DNA from: Phytoseiulus persimilis
Taxonomy: Eukaryota > Arthropoda > Arachnida > Mesostigmata > Phytoseiidae
DNA length: 64,000 bases
Assembly: GCA_037576195.1 (NCBI GenBank)
Contig: CM075101.1
Coordinates: 18,786,001 to 18,850,000 of the forward strand
Direction of reading: 5' to 3'
Shown: piece after piece, positions 52,404-60,640 of the stretch
Position numbering within the stretch: position 1 is the first letter of the stretch
Layout of the letters: every line of letters begins with the position of its first letter
The notes under the pieces: model-generated
Database searches by the model: none
Told to the model about the DNA's origin: nothing
What the model saw: only the letters and a program-made list of their open reading frames with translations
Made by a program: the position numbers and the translations under genes

Positions 52404-52551
52404 CGAGGGTTCTTCGTCGTCGAATTGCAAGTTGGCTCAGCAAAGGGTAAGTCAATAGCATGCCGCCTCTTTTTTCTCTGCGTGCTCCACAATCGATAGT
52501 GCATCCACGATGTGGTTCGATTCCTGCGACTATTCTATGAGAAATGAGATT

Positions 52552-52622
52552 TTACAATAGTGGGTGAGCGTCTTGTGCGTCGTAAATAGTTCAGGTGACT
52601 AGAAACTCACTCACTTTTGTAA
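52552..52622 (+). ncRNA. mir-279: miR-279-family precursor hairpin, copy 2
   Basis: The base stem is TTACAA/TTGTAA, a different sequence from the other copies yet still fully paired. The inner stem GTGGGTGAG pairs with CTCACTCAC through one G:U. The 3' product begins TGACTAGAAACTCACTCA at 52596 (to about 52617). Confidence 0.9.
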
Positions 52623-52717
52623 CTATCTCACCCGTCAACTTCACGGGGTCTGAAGACTCTCAAATGCGGTGAGGATCCTTGCAGTGCATGCTGATTCGGA
52701 GCGAAGTTTGAACTGTG

Positions 52718-52781
52718 TTCTGATAAATGTCATCCGGTTTTGTATTTCGAAAACTAATACCGGGTGTCTATTTGTCAAGAA
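52718..52781 (+). ncRNA. mir-36: miR-36-like precursor hairpin, copy 3
   Basis: 5' arm TTCTGATAAATGTCATCCGG; 3' arm product about 52758-52779 beginning TACCGGGTGTCTATTTGT. It starts with U if cut one base later than in miR-36, giving seed ACCGGGT. Nearly identical to copy 4, so copies 3 and 4 are probably the most recent duplication. Confidence 0.84.
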
Positions 52782-52966
52782 TAAAGTCCTGAGTCATCCG
52801 CTCCCCTCACGACCAGCAGAACAAGGTTCTGACGCAGGTATCGGCTTCTCTCCCTGATTTAGGCTTCCCCAGCTTTCAAGCATGAATCTCCCGAGTATGC
52901 ACAATGCCTGAACCATCATTCGTGCACGAATGCACTAGACCCCATACGGAATTCCTCAATCGCTCT

Positions 52967-53038
52967 TTACGGCCGTGAGTGAACGTCTGGTGAATCGTTC
53001 AAGTTCCGTGATGACTAGAAACTCACTCACTTTCGTAG
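52967..53038 (+). ncRNA. mir-279: miR-279-family precursor hairpin, copy 3
   Basis: TTACGGCCGTGAGTGAACG on the 5' side. Base stem TACG/CGTA, internal loop GCC/TTT, then GTGAGTGA/TCACTCAC. The 3' product begins TGACTAGAAACTCACTCA at 53012 (to about 53033); its first 18 bases match copy 2. Confidence 0.9.
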
Positions 53039-53172
53039 AGATGCGATTACTCCGATCAAGGAACGGGGGTCGATAGAATGCCAATATGATGTGTCTTGAG
53101 CTTGAACAGACTCCATCGTGTCTCCCGAGGATCAGCGGCAATTCCTGGCTTATTGCGAAAATAAGACGCGTG

Positions 53173-53236
53173 TTCTGATAAATGTCATCCGGTTTTGTAT
53201 TTTGAAAACTAATACCGGGTGTCTATTTGTCAAGAA
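53173..53236 (+). ncRNA. mir-36: miR-36-like precursor hairpin, copy 4
   Basis: One substitution from copy 3, in the terminal loop. 3' product about 53213-53234 beginning TACCGGGTG. The flanking sequence GAATAAAGTC after the hairpin is also shared with copy 3. Confidence 0.84.
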
Positions 53237-53432
53237 TAAAGTCTTACGTCATCGATTCGTCCCTGTGTCTGCTGGCAACGGAGAACGCTCGTTTCTGACG
53301 AGAAACTGCATGTCTTAAGGTGTTGCAGGGTAGCTCACAGGAGAGATCTGAAGCTCTGGAGACTGACAGACCTAGCAACAGGAAATTTATGGGGCGACAG
53401 TCCTTCATCCGCGGGGAGTCCTCTATCCGCTC

Positions 53433-53504
53433 TTACGGCCGTGAGTGAGTGTCTGGTTCGTCGTGTTGTCCCTCGGATGACTAGAGACTCACTCACTTTC
53501 GTAA
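53433..53504 (+). ncRNA. mir-279: miR-279-family precursor hairpin, copy 4
   Basis: Base stem TTACG/CGTAA, inner stem GTGAGTGA/TCACTCAC, loop different from all other copies. 3' product TGACTAGAGACTCACTCA at 53478 (to about 53499), identical to copy 1 over its mature length. Confidence 0.9.
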
Positions 53505-54427
53505 CGATCAGGAATCTTCGAGCAAGAGACCTCAGGGCCCTAAAAGGGGGGGGGCAATACTCGTGTAGGGGAGATGCAGACTCTGTGGCTCTCCTACCCC
53601 GCCTCAAATGGATGTCGACTTGGTGTAGATGTTTGCGTCTTGCTGACATATGCCATGCTGAAATAAATCGTATATTGATTCAAAACATTCCGAGCTGCTT
53701 ATCACTGGATCTGATGACACGATTCTTGGTCGGGGTGCCACTCCACTCGAGCTAATGAATTCAAAAGAATGGCAACCATCCGCGATAATTAAGATAGCAG
53801 ATAGTACTGTGTTTGGTGATGGTTGCCTGTTCATGGTGTCCAGTGAGTTTTTCAATCGATGTGGTTGCATCCACATCGAATGGTGAGTTCACGACGAGCT
53901 TCTCACAGGCCTCAGAAACCCAGCGGCGTCATTTTCAGCGAGGAACGTTGTCGGTCGAGCTCCAAGTTGTTTAGCTGGCAGCAGAAGAGCTCTTCATCCC
54001 GAAGGAAGCCCTAACGCACGAGAGATTCAAAAGCTGTTTTAGCTCACATCTAAGTCCGACAAAGCTGGAGAGGGTTTCTTTCTGAGTGCGGAAGGCTTCC
54101 GATGACTGAATGAGATGAATCTATCATTTTCCAACAAGCCATATATTCCGGGATCACGCCTCGCGGGGGGGGGGCGAACTATCTTGAATCACATGACTCG
54201 GCTCGGTATGAAGAGACTGATAGAGCAGCGCAACAGCTGCATGCTCAATGCGTTTGGACTTTCGAGAGATTTGAAATGTAGGGAATCCAGCGGCAAGCAG
54301 CCGAGGGATCAAGATGTCCTTCTGCCAATGCAGAAGTCTCCTGGGCATCAGCAGAAATTCAGAGCTCTCGCCAAGAGTAGAGCAGCTGGTAAATCGAGTC
54401 ACGTCACTCGGGTGCTCTCGACTGGAG
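53505..54427. other. Spacer after the fourth hairpin pair, no gene recognised
   Basis: Contains a G run near 53547-53555 and an open frame near 53690-53880 whose peptide (IIKIADSTVFGDGCLFMVSS) looks protein-like but is short, unsupported by splice sites and unidentified. Confidence 0.3.
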
Positions 54428-54429
54428 TA

Positions 54430-54754
54430 CAGTACAACCTCGATTATTTCAACCCCGATTATTTCAACCTTCCGCATTTCAACCTCGATTATTTCAACTC
54501 TGCGGAACAGGCCGAAGAATGTTTAGCGGAATCGTATTTTTACGTGGAAGATGAATCCATAGTTCAGAATCTTCCATCGTCAATGTATCTCGTATGTTTC
54601 TAGATCGGTTAGCGTTCGAACTCGGACTCCCACCCCCCGAATCGGTTGCGGAGTCCAAGAATGTGGGTGATTTTGCCATCTCTCGAATATTTCAACTTCC
54701 GATTATTTCAACTTTTTTTTGCATCAATTGGTTGAAATATTCGAGGTAGTACTG
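54430..54754. mobile_element. 325-bp pogo/Tigger-like MITE
   Basis: The ends are inverted repeats: CAGTACAACCTCGATTATTT on the left, and on the right the reverse complement of CAGTACTACCTCGAATATTT. They continue into TCAACC, and a TA dinucleotide lies on each side (54428-54429, 54755-54756). CAGT...CCTCG ends and TA duplications are typical of the pogo/Tigger branch of Tc1-mariner. Direct repeats of GATTATTTCAACC-type units follow the left end. No transposase is present, so it depends on an enzyme elsewhere. Confidence 0.8.
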
Positions 54755-54756
54755 TA

Positions 54757-57700
54757 TGTTCTTCGGCACAGAGGAACACTCCGCTGTCAACCCGGTCCAG
54801 CCCGTGGGCTCCGAGTGGCCAGATTGCTCCAACTCAATCTGATTCAGAATTGCTCCAAATATATGAGGCGTCGTTCTTGGAGATAGACTTCACTGCACTC
54901 CGGGATCTGACAGCATCATCAGTATATCACGGAATCAGTTTCCTGTACTGGCAGCATGACTACTATTCACGGCAGAAGGACACTATCTCAAGAGCTGGAC
55001 CAAGAATGGGAACATCTCTCGCTGAGGAACGTCCAGGAGCTGAATAAATGTTGTTGCGCGAACCTCGTGAGAGAGTTCAAAACCCACGGGAGCAAACGTG
55101 ATTGGTACTTGCTCGTGCTCGCACACATGGAAACACCATTCGTGGAAATCATGGGGATGGAACTAAGAGCAGAAATCGTGTCTGCGTTTCACAAATTCGT
55201 CGAAGGGTGGAAGAGCCAATCCGACACAGCGAGAGTAGGACCCGTAGGTGATCAAATAGATGTATCCAAGAAGTCACATCCTCGCCACACACCTCATCCA
55301 TGGCTTCCACCATCTTATACGGAGTAGTGGCAATAACTGTCACGTACCGAATCACTCGTCTTCATGCAGATACTGCGGACAGAACTGCGCACGAAATCAT
55401 GCCATGGTATGCCAGAAGAGTCCCAGATCAAAAGAACTAGGAGGCTCATAGTTCCATGAACTCTCAAGATACAAGCAATCTGAATAATGGTCCATACTAG
55501 TCCACATGTTAAGGGGAGTGAGATTTCTTCACTCCCTCGACTCCACTAGTTTCCACCGCCACTCAAAGAACGAACACTAGAGGACTTTCTGATACGGCAT
55601 GCAGCCGTATGACGTGACCAAATGTACGGTCTGCAGCCCACGCCGCCCGCCGATGTGGTCGATCGAGAACAAAGATGATTGTCTCAATATTGCACTCCAG
55701 TTTACCCCGTCGTTCGAATGGCACGAGCGTTCCCATAACGTACACTCCGGAACCTCGTCCTGAATTCCCGAAGATCTCGACGGCACCTCTGAGCCACTTC
55801 GGGATCATGGAATGTGAGCAATGGAGTGTGAAGTTCTGGAAAAACTTAGAGAGGAGTTGCTGGAACCATGATTTCCCACATTGCTGGCATAGGCTTGATG
55901 GGACGGGTGTCACTGGGCTGAATGCAGAAGAAAAAGCTATCCAGAATTCCAGGTTGGGGCCGAGGGATTTTGAAAGATTTCCGCCGATCACGGAGTTGAG
56001 GGAGAAAAAGAAAACACAGGATTTCTGACCGGCGCGAGAAGGCCGGTTAGACTCTGTGAAATTGAACCCCCCAGCGTCATTTGGTAAAACACCGTTGGAG
56101 CTTGGGTGAATGAGCTAAGAAATTGACTGAATTCCCCGATCGAAGTTCGAACTTATCACGTGGGAGTTCAGAAGGGATGGTCAATTCAGCTGTGTTTTTT
56201 GTGGGTCTCGCAGCGGCTCCACGGGATCGGTAGGAGCACGTATCAGGGCTGTCTTGAATCCTTCCGAGCTTGCCCGGAGTTGTTTGGGTCTCGCTTTTTC
56301 CAATGCCATCAAAGTCGCTGAAATGTTTCACAGGAGGAAGTCTGCCGGGATGCGCTCTCTCCGAGTCGAATAACAGGGTAGTTCGAGCAGTGTCGGTGAT
56401 CTCCTTGATTGAGCCGACCGACTATTTACCACAGTGACTTGAATTCTCACCAGACGGGTAAATATGCTTCGGTGCCTGAAACATTCTCAATCACTCAATG
56501 CGCTCCCTTCTGAAGATTGAATACCGAGGCGCCCAGATAGACACTTCGAGTACTGTGACTGTACACTGTCAAAGTGGCCAAAGATCTAGGTCGAAGGGGT
56601 ATTCGTCACGAGAGCCGTTTGGGAACGGTGGTATCCGGACTTGATCATTGCAGTGGTAGTTTCTCGGTGATCTCATATTCGGGTCACAGCGGGAAAATAC
56701 ACTGGACTCCCAACTCCATTCATGCGAAATCCACACCCAGAGCCTCTTCGAGCAAATACATCTACGAAACCTTCCCCCTTCGCGTTCTGATCTTCACAAA
56801 ACCCTGTGTCCCATGATTGGTATGCTCTCTGGGAGCTTTTTAGAGGGTCTGAGCCACTCCCCAGGGTTCCAAGAGACCGGGTCGATGATAAACTGATAAC
56901 ATAATCCGCATGAAGCAGACGAAGTCTCTCGAATCAAGGTTCGTCAGCGTCAGTTGCTGAAATTCGCACAGTAATTTTGGCTGAGTACAGATTCTGTTCA
57001 TGGAGATTACGAGACTCTCGAATTGCGGATATCGTGTCCCGACAAAAGATTCTTGATAACCTGGGCCAATTCGAGTGTATCTCTCGATATGAAGTTCCAC
57101 GATGTCTGGAGTGGACGCCAAAAAAAAATGGAAGAGCGATCGTCCCTCCAGCCAGTCAGACGGTCATTCATCTCGCAGCCACCGACTTCCGATTAGACGG
57201 CTTGCCCGCCCGACCGCTTGTCTGCTCAGTGGATGGTTGGTAGATGCTCATACCCAGTGTAACGAACCCGCACTGGAACATGAATACGGTCGAGTTCGGT
57301 TTGAATATCATGGACGGTGCTGGTTCGGCTGTTGAAGTTGAAAACGATGCGTTTGGTACATGTCTATCCTCCGCATTGGAGGGGAGCATTCGCCCCATGT
57401 TTCAACACACGTGAGGAATTTTAATCAGAATATGAATCGGGAGAGACGCCGCGGTCTTGATCCATCAAGACCCTAAAATGTACGCAAAGACGCCGATCGG
57501 CTCCTCCGCTGCTTTGGCGGGGGGGTAGGCATTGTTTTGGCGCGCTTCGAGCTGCGACTCTCCTCTCTCAAGGCTTCTACACATGACCGTAGTAATTCGG
57601 AACCTGAGCCCTCGAATTGATTGAGTGGAATCAGAAACGAGATTGTTTGATGACAGTTTGAGGGGTGTCGAAAATCCCACAGGATTCAAGCGTAAAGAGA

Positions 57701-58328
57701 CCTTCGAGCGTCGGACGACTGAAATTCTTCTTCCCCTGTTTCCCAGCTTCGGAACATTATTCGGATTGTGCGTTGCTCAAAATATTATTCACTGTTTGAG
57801 CTGTTTGGCGGTTAACTCACTTATCTTATCCACAGCTCTGTTTGTTCCAGATAACGGATGGCAATTGTCTAGATATCTGAGAGATTTCACAAAAACTCAT
57901 TTCGGGCGACGCTCGGGGGTGCGGAAGCGTATTCCGCCAGTGGGCGCGCTCCGTACACTCTTCTACGAACAGGTTCACTCTCCATAGACGGTGAGAAGGT
58001 TCCGCAGGGTCTCTTTAAAACGGCCGCTAGGAGACCTCAGAATCACTCGAAGCCTACGCGACTCAGTCCGTGCATCGAGGTTCTCCATACAAGTACGATA
58101 GACATGCTGTCGATTCTACGGCCTATCCCGTTCAAAATGGAACTTCTGCATCCCAGGACTTCACGGAGGGGAGACATGGAGAAATTCCCTGGAGAAAAAC
58201 CTACAAGCACAGGTATCAGTTTCGTATTCCCAGTTTCTTTCTCAGATTCATCGTGGGTTCAACGGAACATGATTCTGCGGAATATTTGTGGAAGGATGCC
58301 TCGATTGGAATGCTTCAACTGGTCTGAG
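54757..58328. other. Stretch between MITE and fifth hairpin pair, no gene recognised
   Basis: Overlapping plus-strand frames at 54850-55450 encode protein-like peptides, including a cysteine/histidine cluster (SSCRYCGQNCARNHAMVC) near 55355-55410 that recalls a zinc knuckle of a gag or DNA-binding protein. The frames shift and carry stops. A minus-strand frame at 57121-56840 also looks protein-like but is unidentified. This may be decayed mobile-element sequence inserted between hairpin pairs 4 and 5. Confidence 0.3.
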
Positions 58329-58391
58329 TTCTGATAAGTACTACCCGGTTTTGCGGAGAAAAGCTGAAACCGGGTTGTCATTTGTCAATAA
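58329..58391 (+). ncRNA. mir-36: miR-36-like precursor hairpin, copy 5 (distant)
   Basis: 5' arm TTCTGATAAGTACTACCCGG; 3' arm AACCGGGTTGTCATTTGTCA, expected product about 58368-58389. Relative to the other copies the stem pair runs CATCCGG/CCGGGTG have become TACCCGG/CCGGGTT: the two sides changed together. Seed ACCGGGT is preserved. Confidence 0.82.
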
Positions 58392-58489
58392 CGAAAGACC
58401 AACATCCTCGATCAACGACTCTCAAGAACGTTCCCCGTCTGACAACGCAACGTCTGCCGACTCCTAAAATATCCGTAACAACCGGGTGC

Positions 58490-58561
58490 TACAGTCGTGA
58501 GCAAACGTCTGGTGCATCGTGTATAGAAACCGCTGACTAGATGTTTTCTCACGCGTGTAGT
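58490..58561 (+). ncRNA. mir-279: miR-279-family precursor hairpin, copy 5 (distant)
   Basis: Base stem CTACA/TGTAG; the next stem GTGAGCAAAC pairs with GTTTTCTCAC, a block changed on both sides relative to copies 1-4. The 3' product at 58535-58556 begins TGACTAGATGTTTTCTCA, so the seed is intact while the 3' half differs. It lies 98 nt after hairpin A of this pair. Confidence 0.88.
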
Positions 58562-60205
58562 ATACCGACTACTCAACATTTCGCGGACCACTTCCTGGAA
58601 AACCTTCCTCGGAGGCACCCGGGAGCATTGAGCCTCAAAATCTGAGATACCAGATTGGTGATAGCGATCTCTGCGTGCGGAGAGGCGTTCGCTCGAGAGG
58701 ACTCGGAGGACGCCGCGTAGTAGGAGGCCATCTCATCGGAAAGCAGGAGTTCCGAGATTCACAGAATAAATGGATGCCGCGTCGTGAAGAAAGTTGCATT
58801 TCTTCCTGTTGGACAGGAACAGAGCCGAGCCGCATGTAGTTCCGGGATTCGTGCGGAGGCTGTTTTCGCTTTCTCAGCTTGTGGAGAGCCTCATACGGGA
58901 CTTTCCTCCATCAGCGTTGAGGAGGGTTGGGCAGGGATAAATTCTCTCGGGATTCCCGCTTGCTGGGAGACCTCTACCCAACGATTTCACGCCCCATCGG
59001 AGACGAACCATGCATGGATTATTTTGGTGAAACCGTCCCGTTTCACTGACGCTCACTCTTGAGCTCGTCCTCGATTCTAGTGGCGTCTACACTCCAGAAC
59101 TCTTCTCTGTGTAAGAGCTTGCAGGGAGCTTGCATTCTGTTCAATGACTGCAATTCTTTCAGATTTTCTGAGCTCTCCCAACGTTCCGCTGAGGGCCTAG
59201 GTAATTTCTCCTCAATTCAAATCTGTGTGAATGGCGTTATCTGCCGCTATCTCGATGGAGGTGCAGACGGCGTTCTGTCCTGGCTTTTGACCGCAGTTGA
59301 GACATTCGTAGTATCGCGGCTGTTATCGTCTGAAGACCAGCAGAGAGAGGGAGAACTATTTGCCTCAAAGAGCTGACGTGAAAGAGACACTAGAGTGTCT
59401 TCTCGTGTTGCATGCGGAGCGAAACTTCAAGTGATATGAATGTTGTCTTGCCAGCACAGCAGATATTCTGTACTCCTCAAAAGTGCTGGAAACCATCTCT
59501 CCAAATCCAGAATCTCTGGCCATGTTGGAGAAAGTTTGCATTTGTCGAATCGCTCGTCGAGACTCATTGATGGCTCCTTCAAAATTCGGAGTCTATGAGC
59601 TCCCGAAGATGCGATCCCAGAGAGAAGCTCGGGCAATGCGTCGTAGATGAAATGGAGCCAGAAGAAACGGGAAAGTGCTCTGGATCATTCTCGTATCACT
59701 GTAAGCATGCTCGATTGAATTTCATACTCATTCGATCCGAGTCTGGGTAATATTCGCGGCAATGGCTGTACAGAACCAAGCTTCTCGACATTCTCTCCGA
59801 ACAGAGTTGGAACTACAGAAACCATCCCCGGAGAGTGAGCCTTTCGAACCAAGGCTGCCCCTGTTGATGTAGCAGCGCATGCATCCAACGTAGTCTCGAT
59901 GACATTGCATGGGCTTGCAACCTTGTTCACCATTGTTCATCGTCAGCCACGCCGACCAGAGGCCGAATGATGTTTCGATTATACTGGGAATTCGTTGAAT
60001 GACTCTGTCTGATCTGTGGAATCACGGTGGATTCCCCTCCGAATTCCATGCCGGTCGATCGATACCATCGGGTTCGACTTGTCGATTGCTCTGAATAACG
60101 TGGGCATCACTGACGCCGAAGCGAGCGATTCAAACGCAACTCCAGCTCCGTCGTTCCTGCCCGAGAGCAACTACTTGCGCGGATCCAAGCTTCAAAAGCT
60201 GGATG
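58562..60205. other. Anonymous stretch downstream of the microRNA cluster
   Basis: No gene or repeat recognised; open frames on both strands are short and mutually overlapping. Confidence 0.35.
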
Positions 60206-60233
60206 GAGCTCGGCACCCCAGGGTGCCGAGCTC
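60206..60233. repeat. Perfect 13-bp-stem hairpin
   Basis: GAGCTCGGCACCC, two bases, then GGGTGCCGAGCTC: an exact GC-rich palindrome. It immediately precedes the degenerate tandem repeat that follows. Too short for a microRNA precursor; function unknown. Confidence 0.7.
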
Positions 60234-60261
60234 GAGAAAAGCAAAGAATGTCTCGTAAGAG

Positions 60262-60640
60262 TGTCTTTCCTCGTTCTCATCGTACTCTAGGGATGATTCC
60301 GCCCTCGAATGAACATACCCTCATTCTCAACATACTTCGGAGATGATTCCGCCTTGATCAGACCATACTTTCCCCCCTTTCTGAGCGCACTCAGGAATTG
60401 ATCCCGCCTCGGTCCAGTTATGCTCTTTCCACGTTCTGACCATGTTTTGGTGAAGATTCCGCCTGACTCTGATCACGTTTTCTTCCCGTTCTCACCACAC
60501 TTCAAAGAGGATTCCGGGGTCGATGTGACCATACTCCTCGGTATCCATGCGGGTGATTGCAGGGTAAATGCGACCCGATTTCTGGGGGTCTGAGGAGGTG
60601 ATTCCGGAGTTGCTTTGACCACACCTTCCGGGATAGATGG
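60262..60640 (+). repeat. Degenerate ~55-bp minisatellite
   Basis: Five to seven imperfect units of about 50-58 bp, each built around GATTCCGCC preceded by a TTCTCA-C-ATACTT-like segment and followed by GA-CATACT. Units have diverged strongly, and the last ones (GATTGCAGG, GATTCCGGA) are barely alignable. No reading frame stays open through it, so it is non-coding. Confidence 0.65.

Larger units (their letters stand above)
51933..58561 (+). ncRNA. Predicted polycistronic microRNA cluster: five miR-36-like + miR-279-like hairpin pairs
   Basis: Ten hairpins alternate A, B, A, B on the plus strand. A hairpins are 63-64 nt and B hairpins 71-72 nt in every copy, while A-to-B spacers range from about 57 to 196 nt. 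Stems are kept by paired changes, as expected for RNA rather than satellite DNA. The 3' arm of B starts TGACTAGA (miR-279-family seed GACTAGA). The 3' arm of A contains ACCGGGT (core of the miR-35/36 family CACCGGG seed). Four pairs are packed in 1.6 kb. The fifth is 4.8 kb downstream, beyond sequence that includes a MITE, and may be a separate transcript. Confidence 0.88.

Noticed and set aside
51933..53504. The A-B hairpin pairs read as H/ACA snoRNAs (an AGAATA hinge-like box follows some A hairpins)
   Set aside because: The hinge motif is not conserved in all copies, there is no ACA box after hairpin B, and the A-B spacing varies more than threefold; microRNA seeds explain the conserved bases better.
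54115..54603. Plus-strand 162-codon ORF with NLDYFN repeats
   Set aside because: The repeats are translated MITE terminal and subterminal repeats; the frame runs across the element boundary.
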